Of a DNA stretch of 64,000 nucleotides, positions 13,501 through 23,123 are shown one piece after another; the first letter of the stretch is position 1; every line of letters begins with the position of its first letter. Source of the DNA: Desmodesmus armatus (taxonomy: Eukaryota > Chlorophyta > Chlorophyceae > Sphaeropleales > Scenedesmaceae); contig VIIQ02000026.1 in NCBI GenBank assembly GCA_007449985.2, forward strand, positions 496,001-560,000, in the 5' to 3' direction. The translations under genes and the position numbers were made by a program. Under the pieces are notes generated by a model. That model was not told the DNA's origin. It saw only the letters and a list, made by a program, of their open reading frames with translations, and searched no databases.

Positions 13501-16054
13501 GCGCTGACATTTCGATGTGCTGACATCTGTGTGTTGACACATCCCTTGCAATCAGCCATGGAATTTCAGCATGACAGTCAAGGGTGCCTTGTTTGACTGT
13601 GGGGTTCTCCTTTCGTCTTGGTGCCTTGATTGACTGTGGGGTTCTCCTTTCGTCTTGGTGCCTTGATTGACTGTGGGGTTCTCCTTTCGTCTTGGTGCCT
13701 TGTTTGACTGTGGGGTTCTCCTTTCGTCTTGGTGCCTTGTTTGACTGTGGGGTTCTCCTTTCGTCTTGGTGCCTTGTTTGACTGTGGGGTTCTCCTTTCG
13801 TCTTGGTGCCTTGATTGACTGTGGGGTTCTCCTTTCGTCTTGGTGCCTTGATTGACTGTGGGGTTCTCCTTTCGTCTTGGTGCCTTGTTTGACTGTGGGG
13901 TTCTCCTTTCGTCTTGGTGCCTTGTTTGACTGTGGGGTTCTCCTTTCGTCTTGGTGCCTTGTTTGACTGTGGGGTTCTCCTTTCGTCTTGGTGCCTTGTT
14001 TGACTGTGGGGTTCTCCTTTCGTCTTGGTGCCTTGTTTGACTGTGGGGTTCTCCTTTCGTCTTGGTGCCTTGTTTGACTGTGGGGTTCTCCTTTCGTCTT
14101 GGTGCCTTGTTTGACTGTGGGGTTCTCCTTTCGTCTTGGTGCCTTGTTTGACTGTGGGGTTCTCCTTTCGTCTTGGTGCCTTGTTTGACTGTGGGGTTCT
14201 CCTTTCGTCTTGGTGCCTTGTTTGACTGTGGGGTTCTCCTTTCGTCTTGGTGCCTTGTTTGACTGTGGGGTTCTCCTTTCGTCTTGGTGCCTTGTTTGAC
14301 TGTGGGGTTCTCCTTTCGTCTTGGTGCCTTGTTTGACTGTGGGGTTCTCCTTTCGTCTTGGTGCCTTGTTTGACTGTGGGGTTCTCCTTTCGTCTTGGTG
14401 CCTTGTTTGACTGTGGGGTTCTCCTTTCGTCTTGGTGCCTTGTTTGACTGTGGGGTTCTCCTTTCGTCTTGGTGCCTTGTTTGACTGTGGGGTTCTCCTT
14501 TCGTCTTGGTGCCTTGTTTGACTGTGGGGTTCCAACACCCTGATGGTATGCTGCTGTTGACCCGTGCAGGCACGGTGACCTCAAGGCTGCCAACGTGCTG
14601 CTGACAGCTGGCAGCATTGGCGAAGCCACGGACGAGGTGTGGGCTGATGCCAGCTGCCTGCCCCTGACAGCAAAGGTGGCAGACTTCGGCCTGGCAATGT
14701 CGCTCGGGCCTACTGACACGCACGCAACCATGCTGGCACGGGTAAGCTGGCCGGCGACCTTGCTGTTGGTGACATCCTTGATGTGAAATGAGTTTTTCAT
14801 ATCAGTGTAGCCAGCCGTTGCAGTGCTCACTCAACACAACTGGTCGTGTGAGTTGAGATGGTTTGTTGCAAGGCCCTGTGGGGGCATTTCACGAGCCGCT
14901 CGCTGGCTATTGCTGAGGTTGAGCTCCGCCCCTAATCGCGTCACGGTATTGACCGTACTGTTTTCATGCGCTCCTGTGCTCACTCACAGTATCTTTCTGT
15001 CCTGTCCCGCCCTGCACGCAGGGGACTCCCACGCACCAGGCCCCAGAGAACTTCATGGCGGGGCACGTCAGCAAGGCCAGTGACGTGTACGCCTTTGGTG
15101 TGCTGCTCTTCGAGATCGTCACAGGGCGCCGCGCGTACGCGGGTGTCCCGGTCCCGCTGCTGCCTCATGAGGTTGCGGTGCGCGGCCTGCGGCCTGAGTG
15201 GCCTGAGGGCCTGCCTCCAGAGTGTGAACTGATCCAGCAGCTAGCGGCAGCATGCTGGGCGCAGGAGCCACAGAGCAGGTATGTCTGAATTGTTTGATCG
15301 GGGGAGCAGGTTGTTCGTATTGTTTCAATTGAGGGGCAGGTTTATGCACATGTCATGAACTGCGGGGCAGGTTGATGCAAGTTAGAACTTCCACTGCTGG
15401 GTGTACATTGTATGTGTTTCAGCCAAACCAGGTCATGGGGGCCGGGGCAGATGGGCGGGAGGGACTGGGCTACTGCTGTGACACTCGTGCTTGAGCGAGC
15501 CACCGACTTCCATGTAGGGACTGTTTGCAGTTGGCGTCCTCATATACTTGTTTACCGTGTGTGAATTATACCTGTGCAGGCCCAAGTTCACCGATATCAT
15601 TCAGACTCTGGAGGACTGCTCTGCGCCCTCTTCTGCAGCTGGGGCGGGCACCCCCCCTGCCTCCAGCTGCCGACAGCAGCCCGGTGCCATGCAGCCAGCA
15701 GCACTCAAGGCACTCCCATTGCATACTCAACAGCAGCAGCAGCAAGTGCGCATCAAGCTGCACACGCAGCTGCAGCAGCAGGAGGTGCAGGAAGCCACCA
15801 ACGGGCAAGCTGCAGGGGTGGTGCCGTTGGGGGTGGGGATGTGCGGTCACCAGGCTTGGGCAAGAGCAGTGCGTTGGATTGGTCAGAGGTGTCCTATGGC
15901 AAGCCTGAGGGCACAACAGCAGACATGTCTGTGCAGGAATAGGCAGGTTGCGTCACACGATGCAAGGGCGAATGCTTGCTGTGTGCTGTGCTGTGTGTTG
16001 TATATGGCCCAGCAAGCTGGTGTAGTGTGGGTGCACGCAGCTTCACCTATCTGA
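4577..16054 (+). CDS. Receptor-like serine/threonine kinase (TKL group) with beta-helix-type ectodomain
   Basis: Predicted plasma-membrane receptor kinase of about 1566 aa. Nineteen exons chain in frame: 4577-4681, 4888-5041, 5238-5342, 5462-5706, 6147-6580, 6938-6979, 7258-7318, 7551-7655, 7939-8133, 8532-8800, 9131-9331, 9460-9546, 9836-9954, 10441-11765, 12075-12287, 13044-13180, 14570-14741, 15022-15278, 15580-16054. Exon 1 encodes a signal peptide (MEKTLLVLLPALLVYISC). The ectodomain (to about residue 785) has repeated hydrophobic strands such as LVLENLAPGG and MQLQNVTLLGL, with several N-glycosylation sequons. A transmembrane helix lies near 791-815, followed by basic HRRHK. After a Ser/Gly-rich linker the kinase starts near 1060: GAGSFATVYLG, VAVKVM, HGDLKAANVLL (about 1267), ADFGLA, QAPENF, DVYAFGVLLFE. 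HGD replaces HRD, so it is a non-RD kinase, as in many algal TKLs. The C-terminal 150 residues are low complexity; an alternative frame ending at 15942 also looks plausible there. The ligand is unknown. Confidence 0.85.
12487..12518 (+). repeat. Intronic copy of the 3' edge and donor site of kinase exon 15
   Basis: These 32 bases match 12264-12295 at 31 positions. The source segment is the last 24 bases of exon 15 (…LVMELCEQ) plus the first 8 intron bases (GTATGTGT). The copy is in the same orientation 223 bp downstream, reads LVMELREQ, and keeps a usable GTATGT donor. Confidence 0.9.
12577..12750. repeat. Long near-perfect inverted repeat (hairpin) in kinase intron 15
   Basis: The left arm 12577-12648 and right arm 12680-12750 are reverse complements with few mismatches and a 31-base gap (12649-12679). 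Matching blocks include GAGTGCAGGTGGCC with GGCCACCTGCACTC and GTGTGTGGTTGGCC with GGCCAACCACACAC. As RNA it would form one long stem-loop. It could be a small-RNA precursor, a MITE-like fold-back element, or a recent inverted duplication. Confidence 0.9.
12936..12958 (+). repeat. Intronic copy of the acceptor and 5' edge of kinase exon 16
   Basis: These 23 bases are identical to 13035-13057: the last 9 intron bases (GCACTGCAG) and the first 14 exon bases (GGTACACTGCGTGA). The copy lies 99 bp upstream of the true acceptor, in the same orientation, and diverges after it (encoding GTLREAMW instead of GTLREALDRR). Confidence 0.9.
13450..13470 (+). repeat. Intronic copy of the acceptor and 5' edge of kinase exon 17 (HGD/LK catalytic-loop start)
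   Basis: These 21 bases match 14567-14587 at 20 positions: CAG acceptor plus GCACGGTGAC and TCAAGGC. In the frame set by exon 16 the copy reads HGDVKASSTAVPSM and then a TAG stop, so its use would truncate the kinase. The true exon starts 1120 bp downstream, beyond the minisatellite. Confidence 0.88.
13584..14532. repeat. 37-bp minisatellite, 25 full copies plus 24 bases, in kinase intron 16
   Basis: The unit begins GTGCCTTGTTTGACTGTGGG and continues for 17 more bases. First and last copies start at 13584 and 14509, exactly 25 periods apart. Copies are almost identical; the main variant is TTGATTG for TTGTTTG in units 2, 3, 7 and 8. Because 37 is not a multiple of 3 and the minus strand has no stop in any frame of the unit, it produces long minus-strand open frames with a 37-residue periodicity. 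I do not regard these as genes. Confidence 0.97.
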
Positions 16055-18201
16055 ATAGTGTTGCTGGCCTGAGCTTGTGATCACATGTCACATGATGTAG
16101 TAATATCTTGAAGGTGTGTGTGTGTGGGGTGGGGTGGGGAGGGCGGGGTCGATTGATTCCTTTGTCGGTTGTGGCGATAATCCGACACTTCTCCTGCCCC
16201 GTTTTCGTGGAGCTGCCTGCTGTTGTGTGGTTGGTTTGGCACTCGGGTACCGTCGAGGTGGCAGTCAGGGGATGTTGTGCGTTTTGGTCCTGTGCGTAGG
16301 CTCGTGGGTGTTTCAAAGTGCTTTATGTCGATCACACCTCTGTCTGTCACATAGTGCCTGGCATGCACATCTGATGGCAATCCTGTTTGTTGCTTGTGAC
16401 CCTGTGGTGGTCTGCGGCGGCAATCTGTACATGCCTTATTGCCTGGCGGCCTGCGGTGTACTCAGCAAGTTTGCTGATCGTGGGCGGTGCTGGATGCACC
16501 ATGGTGGGTGCTTTCTCTGTGTTGGTTAGACATCAGCAGCCAATGCGCCTGCATACGTAGGTGCATAACAAGAACTTGCACTCAGCCTGTCGCGCAAGGC
16601 GGGCATGCAGCCGCACATGCTGGTCAACACGGGGGTGCGCTTATTCACCCCTGCGCGGGTGTGGGGTGTGGCAAGGCGCATGCCTTGCTCCCTCAATTCT
16701 CTCGCCCTGGTTTTCAGAAACGACCACAACCAACTGTACCAGCTCCCTCCTTCCCTCCCCCCCCCCCCCGCCCGGCTGGTGGTGTTGTTCCTGTGTGTGC
16801 TGGTGGACAAGGAGTGTTGAGAGGGAAAGCTGACCCCAAGGACTTGCAGGATGGACAAGGGTCAACCTGATGGGTATTCGACGTGGCCCATTTATTACAG
16901 GGCTAGTGTGGTGATTGCGGCATCGGCAGTAAACGTATGGAGTGGGCGTCGCACATGTGTGATTGAACCGCTTGAGGCATTTGTCATGTTTGCTGGTTGT
17001 GCTGTCGGCGGTGAGTTGCTGTGGAATGGATGGGGGTGTGTGTTCGCTGGCTGTTACTGTTACTGTTACTGTTACATGGTTCAATTTGAGCCAGAACACC
17101 CCATAGGGAGCCAACGAGGCTCATGGGGTATTGGTACATGCGCTCTATTGCCTGCAAGTTATGGTGTGCCATACGTGTTGATATTCAGCGGCGCCACAGT
17201 AGAGCAGGGTCAGGGATCCCACCCGTGCGCCAAGCCCCGCTTGCTACGGCTTGCACAGCTCTTGCTGGTTGTTCACATCCAGACAGGAGCTGGCTTTGGG
17301 CCTTGTGATGTTGCTGGTGCGTTTTGTGCATCTTCTTGACAGGCAATCCACATTTTAGTCCTTTACTACTCTTGCTGCTGGTTTATTCTGTGAATCCACC
17401 GTGCCTTATGGGGGTTATGCTCAGGACAGTCGGCATAGCAAAGCTGACAGCATTGGCTCTTTGAGTGAATTGTTTTAGGTGTATTGAGTGGACAGGGCTT
17501 GGGGCCATGCTGCTGTGGCTCCAGCCAGGCAGTGTTATTGCCGTTTGTGCCAGCCGGCGTCCTTGCTTGGAAGCTGTTTGGGTGGTGACGAGCATGAAGC
17601 AAGGGTGTAGGACTGTACTGCCCACTGTGCATTTTCCTTGACTTGAATGATTGTGGTCTGTACATAGTAGTCTCCTCGACTGGTATGACTATGGTTACTT
17701 TTCAGCAATATATTGCGTATGCTTTGAGGCAGCTTAGTGCCCTTCACACTGATGTCTCTAAATGCTGTAAGGATCCAAGCTGGTGTGTGTGACAATATTG
17801 ATGCTGCCAGTGTCTGTGGCACCCCTCGGGGCTGCAGATGTGCAGAACCAAGGAACAGACTTCCAACCAAAGCCAAGCGCCCGAAAAAGAGTTTGAGTCT
17901 TTAGGGGTCTCTTTCAGTGCTGGAGGCTGTCTCCTGATGAGAACTGCATTCCAGCAGGTACATGTGTGCTGTGCAGCACAAACCAGCCAACCATGGCTGA
18001 ACTCAACTCCCAACAGTACCGATGTGTTACAAGGGCAACTTCAGCTTCACATCAAATCATAAACAAGCTGCAGCACACTCATTTGCTTGGGGCAGCACAC
18101 ATGACGGAACTGCAGATCCATTCATGCAAAACCATTGCTGATGCAGTTCCCAGATGCCTGCACACCAATGCTGATGCAGTAGCAACACCATCAGAATTGG
18201 T
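16055..18201. other. Intergenic region between convergent kinase and F-box genes
   Basis: It holds the 3' ends of the two convergent genes. No exon, RNA gene or mobile element was recognised. A short (GTTACT)n run of about four units lies near 17053-17075. Open frames here look non-coding (mixed, low similarity to anything recognised). Confidence 0.5.
18027..18031 (-). terminator. Candidate polyadenylation signal TGTAA for the F-box gene
   Basis: TTACA on the plus strand is TGTAA on the minus strand, about 170 bases past the predicted stop. TGTAA is the usual chlorophyte poly(A) signal. Chance occurrence cannot be excluded. Confidence 0.35.
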
Positions 18202-20095
18202 TCACCAAATGTCAGCACACACAGCAGACTTGATACCCACATGAATGAACCCTAGGGGGGCCTGCGTGCACGGTTGTTCCAGCCCTTGGGTCCCCAACAC
18301 AGCCCCAGCCCCTAACAATGGGACCCCATTGACAGGCCTGCTACAAATTGGCCCCAGCCTCCAGCCCTTCAGTTCCAACGCCAAACTCTGAACCCTGAAC
18401 TTCCAAGCCTCTGGTGTGGGCAGTAGCTGCTGGTCGCGATTCATGCGGAGGTGGAGGGCTGTTAGACAGCTGGCAGCTGTTAGGGCTGTGTATGCCTGCA
18501 GCTGTATGCCTGGTGTTACAAAATCTCGGGGCAGTACCAGAGATCCCAGCAGACACATTGAAAGTGTGTAAGACACTTTGGACTGATAGGGGTTGGAAGG
18601 CCAAAGAGCGTCATACACCTAATCAAAGCATGGGTGCAAAGCAGCATGAGCAGAACTTCACAGGCAACTATATTGATGTCTTCAAGCCATCAGGCCTCAG
18701 GCCCGGCCTGTTGTCGGACAACACACGCAGCCGCATAACTAGCATTGGTTTAAGCGCTCATGATAGTAAGACATACCTGGGTCCACATCCATTGCTTCCA
18801 GTTCCAGGTGCTGCAAGTGCTGCAGCTGGCCTATGGCTGCCAGCAGCTGCCGACCCCACTTGGTAGCGGCGGCATCTTCGGCATCTTCGTCCTCACTGCC
18901 ACTGCCGAAGTCAGCGCTGCTGCTGCTGCTGCTGCTGCTGCTCCCAGCATTACCCTCTGCTTCTGCCACAGCCTCAGCAGCACCAGCAGCCTCAGCACCA
19001 GCATCGGCTGCTGGTGCTGCACCAGGATCGGCACCACCAGCACCAACCACCTGACCACTGCCCTGATGCTGCTGGGTCAAGCTGCACGTCTGTCAACGTA
19101 AGCTGCACCAGCGAAGCGCCCAGCTGCGGTAGCTGCAGTGCAGTAATGCGGCTGAAGCAGCAGGGCTCCTGTTGCGGCCCCTGCAGAAACCCCAAGGGCT
19201 TGAGATTCAGGCTAGTGAGGCTGCTAGGCAGCATGGCCAGTGCTCCTGCAGCGCCTGAGAACGGCACTGCCAACCTCGCGGTTTGCAGCTGCGTCAGGGA
19301 GCCGATGCCGGGTGCAAGCTGCTGCAGCGGCATCTGCCGGTCGATGATGATAAGGCTGTTGAGGGATGTGCTGTGGGGCTGCTGCAGCAGGACCGCGCTG
19401 ACTGCTGCTGCTGCCTCGGAAGGGCTCAAGGTGTTTGCGAAGCGAGCACCGCGGCTGAGGACTGGGCCGTGGGAGAGTGTGAGGCTTTGGAGAGCTGTCA
19501 GTTGGGTCAAACGTTGGAAGCTGCTCAGAGAAAGCTGGCAGGACAATAGGGTCAGGTCCTGCAGCTGGGGTAGGAACTGCAGGGGTGGGGATACCAGTGC
19601 TGGTGCTGGAGCCTGCTGCATGCTGTTGTTGCCTGCGCCTGCCTGCGCGGCCTGCGGCTTGCGCCGCTGGCTGCGGGTGCAGGGGCCTGCACTGCTGCTG
19701 CTGTTGGTGCTGTGTGACGAAGGCGGTACAGTCAGCACCACCCTGTATTCCTGCAGTGCAAGCACCTGCAGTTTGCTGAACCTGCTGCAGTCTAGGTCCA
19801 GGCAAACAGGTCCAACATTGAAGCCATGCTTGCGCAGGCGGATGCTGGTCACCCGCTCAGCACGTGCCTGCAGCCAACGTTGCAAATGCTGATGCTGGCT
19901 CTCCTCAAGGATCAGCTGCTCCACATCGGCAGTGGTCATGGCTACAGCTGCCTTCCATGCCAGGCATACTAGGGAACATGCTGTCAGCCTGTGCTTCAGC
20001 GGTACATGCTGCAGGACGCTGACCAGGGTCGCTTGTGGCAGCTCCGGGAGGTCTGAGGGCTGATCTTTGACTTTCTTGAGCCTGCAGCATGTCAT
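18202..20095 (-). CDS. F-box / leucine-rich repeat protein
   Basis: Probable substrate receptor of an SCF ubiquitin ligase. The ATG at 20093-20095 opens MTCCRLKKVKDQ, followed by an F-box-like segment (LPELPQATLVSVLQHVPLKH, then CSLVCLAWKAAV), then leucine-rich stretches (LQFLPQLQDLTLLSCQLSL, LTALQSLTLSHGPVL, LVQLTLTDVQLDP), an acidic Ser/Ala-rich linker with an eight- to nine-Ser run, and another LRR (IGQLQHLQHLELEAMDVDP). The main exon ends at a GTATGT donor (exon edge 18777); the next exon fits 18509-18202 with matching phase and adds ALTAASCLTALHLRM. There is one problem: the LRR frame and the linker frame differ by one base and overlap around 19000-19080. Either a base is wrong here or the gene is frameshifted. 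A 34-base GT-AG segment there would also restore the frame, but it is too short to be a credible intron. An upstream 5' exon is possible. Confidence 0.72.
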
Positions 20096-21026
20096 GGGAA
20101 AATAGGGCGAGGCATTGTCGCAAGGGTGATGCTGCCACCCACAACAGCCAAAATCGTCAACAGTACAGTCAACAGCCACCCTCAGCCGCAGTCAGCTCAG
20201 ACTGCCAAATGTGTGTCGCAAACAAGTGTGCAAACCCTGCATAGTATGCATTGCTTGCAGCGCATGTGCTCAGCACGGCAAGCCTTCCATTCTGGCTGTG
20301 CGCGAGGGTATGCCTTGGCAGATGTTGTTGCTTTTTTTACTGCCGTCGCCCTCCTGCCTTATTTGTGCACTCCCACAGGTTGTGACGGCACCTGACTTGT
20401 GCCCCACATATGTCAGCAACTGCCGAACTGCTGCTTCAGCTCGTAAATGAACAACGAATTGTAGGATGCGCAAGGGCACTGGCAGGTCCGACCTGTACGC
20501 TACTAGTGTTGAACACTGCCTGGCAGCAGTAGCGCCGCTGCTGCTGAGCAGGCACCCCAGAGTGAACCTGTTTGTGCCTCACCTTCACGCATGCGCCTTG
20601 GGAATCAGGGAGCTGTTTCAGCTGTCTGGTGCAAGCACGTGCGCAGAGCAGACATACAATGTAATGGAACCTTGCAGCCATGAGCTTGACACTATTTTGT
20701 CCTGGCGTAGCAGCTGCAGTTCCGTGCCGTCGCGCGAGGGTCTAGGGCTTGTCGCAAGTCGACCACGGCTGAGGTCAAAGTTGGTCGCATTCAAGGTTGA
20801 GTGTTGCAGGGCTTTTTCCGCAGTTTGTTCGAAATGAAACGGCAAAACGGTTTCCTGACGGCCTACCGATACCAGCCCAAAGGGCGGGGTTTTACGAGCG
20901 GGCTTCCAAGAGCCAACCTGTAGGCTGTTGCTTGAAGAGACGACGCTATGTTCTTGCATATCGTGTACAATCCTGACAGTCTGCAACAGTCAGTGCGGCG
21001 CTTCACAAACCTCAATCATTGCTCCA
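20096..21026. other. Intergenic region between divergent F-box and small secreted-protein genes
   Basis: It must carry the promoters of both flanking genes, which are transcribed away from each other. No exon or recognisable element was seen; no TATA-like box could be assigned with confidence. Confidence 0.45.
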
Positions 21027-21515
21027 ATGGCTCGTGTCCCGGTGAGTAACGAACTTGGCTTGGCTTTCGGAAGTCGAAATTCCGACATTGCTCGAGATGA
21101 AGCTACATTTTGCTGTTGTTGGTCACGCCTCAAGAAGCGCACCACGATGGCCTGCGTCACGATCCACGCCATCTGATCATTTTGGTCTCTTCTGTCAGGA
21201 GTGGTGCTGCTGCACTGCTCATGCATTGCTGTATTTGCTGCTCCACCGATACAGGCAATCCTCTTCGCAGCTGTGATGCTGTGCACCCTCGCTACTACAA
21301 GTGCTACCCTTTCCGGCAACCCTCGCAAGCTGGCTCAAGGCCCCGTAGTCACATGGCTCGCACAGCAGTGCCCGGTTCTCCCAGCAGGCTACTCATGCTC
21401 CCAGGGGACAACCTTTACTTGCTGCATATCAGGATCATGCCGAACATACTTGACTGTTTCGGTTCCTTGCGGCCCAGGTTTTCTTCCAGCCTGCTGCCCC
21501 ACACCACAGGGGTGA
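21027..21515 (+). CDS. Small secreted cysteine-rich protein, 91 aa, unknown family
   Basis: Two exons, 21027-21041 (ATG, five codons, GTGAGT donor) and 21255-21515 (after an ACAG acceptor, ending TGA), join in phase 0. The junction completes a typical signal peptide, MARVPAILFAAVMLCTLATT, with likely cleavage after SATLS or nearby. The mature part has eight cysteines in the order C-x8-C-x7-CC-x4-C-x9-C-x7-CC, i.e. two C-x7-CC blocks, suggesting four disulphides and an internal duplication. I do not recognise the family. The pattern recalls small extracellular disulphide-rich proteins in general, but no specific function follows. Support comes from precise splice sites creating a signal peptide and from the regular cysteines. 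Against it: the gene is short, and I see no close poly(A) signal. Confidence 0.6.
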
Positions 21516-23123
21516 GGAGCATTTTGGGCTGCTTCCTATCCCAATGGGCGTACAGGATGTCACTACAATAGGCCCTGAGAGATGCTACCCCATGCAGCTG
21601 GCGGTTGAAGCACGTGTAGTTGGTCAGTAGCTTGCTTGGCTGGCCACCATGATTTCTGCCGTCGGCACCATAAGAACATCCTCAGCAGCTTGGCTTCACA
21701 GTGTTAAAGGTCTGCTTGAGAACACAGCTTGCGCTGTCGCTCATTGAATCAGCATCTGATAGAACGCATTTGGGTGTCTTGAGTGACGGTTGTTTGTGTA
21801 CGTTTGGCTAGCTTTCAAAGCCGGGCCGGCACGGCCAATGTGTGGCAAGGCATGTCAAGTTGAAGCTGGGCATACATGCTGCATGCCGCTGCAACACCAC
21901 AATGCATTGCGGTGTTGTGCACAGCCTCTGCTAGGCTGGCTGCAAATTGGATGGCCCAGCGCATGTTATTCTGGGGGACCAGAAAGTTGCTTCAGCAGGC
22001 TGGTGACAAATCGTAACCAGTGGTTGATCTTACAAGGAATACAGTGACACATGGCATGCTGTGATGGTCTGCGTGGCGCCACAATATGGCGCCCTTCTAG
22101 GTCAGTCCCTTCATGCTGGCATGCTGACGTTTACCTCTTGCCCAGCCCACCTTGGTACTATTTTGTAATCGCTCATCGCACCTCCATAGCGTACGTTGCC
22201 GGTGCTGGAAGCACGCCACACAGAGCTGGGCTGACTGCTGATCTGCGGTGACTCGGACGCCCAGGTTCCGAGAGGTGCGCAGTTTCGGAGAAGCGATCAA
22301 ACCTTCAGAAAGACCTTCAAAACCCACAGCACGTCTTCATGTCAACCGTTGCAGTGGTGTGCCTGTACCGCAACCTGATCTGCCCCTGATCCGGTTCTAC
22401 GCAACGATGCAGTTATCTTGCCTGTATCTTGCCAGTAAAAGCAGTCAGGTGACCAGCTCATGCGTGATCTGCATGAACACCAAGAAATTGTCACTGCGTG
22501 AACCCTGTGTGCTACATTTGCAGTGAATGAAATGAAGTGTGCAATCAAACCAGCAGAACTTGGTGGCAATTCGCACCATCATTCACCCAAATGCACCCCG
22601 ATGCACAGCCACACAAAGTGACGTCAACATCACACATGTGGAGGATTTGTCACTCTTACAGGCCTGGCAACACTCCAAACTAACAGCAGGACAATCCCAG
22701 CACGGACGATGCTTGCAATGTAACAGACCCAGTGCAGGAGTTGGCAAAAGGATGACCACATGTGGCTGCAACATGGTGATAAAAAAAATACCTACAAGGC
22801 CATAAAGAACGCATGAACACATCCAACAACATGCATGACCCTGACAAAAACACAGCAGCTGGTCAGACACCTCCTGCCCTCTGTAGTGCCTTGCAGACTG
22901 CCTAAACGTACGCCAGTGCACAGCTGTAGAAGGCACAGTCAGCATACGTGAACATCGACATGCATGCGCGTATAGTGTACACAAAGATATACGTTTGGCT
23001 GGGCTGCCAGCCATTTATGTGTCACTCTCAGTCAAACACACTGCCAACAGCAATCAGCAGTAGCTGCAAACGCAACACGACACAACCCAGCCTAGGCGGC
23101 CCTTACGGACGGCCTGACAGGAT
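21516..23123. other. Intergenic region, no gene recognised
   Basis: It lies between the small secreted-protein gene and the 3' end of the CGEP gene. Several short open frames exist, but none has splice-consistent extensions or a recognisable domain. It should include the 3'UTRs of both flanking genes. Confidence 0.45.

Noticed and set aside
13584..14532. CRISPR-like array
   Set aside because: The repeats are directly adjacent with no unique spacers, and the setting is a eukaryotic intron.
13475..14830. Minus-strand open frames of 328-451 codons made of a 37-residue repeat
   Set aside because: They are produced by the 37-bp minisatellite, which lacks stops in all three frames. They overlap each other in different frames and lie antisense inside a kinase intron.
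20466..20837. 123-codon plus-strand open frame upstream of the small secreted-protein gene
   Set aside because: No domain, no clear splice partners, and it lies in what should be promoter sequence.
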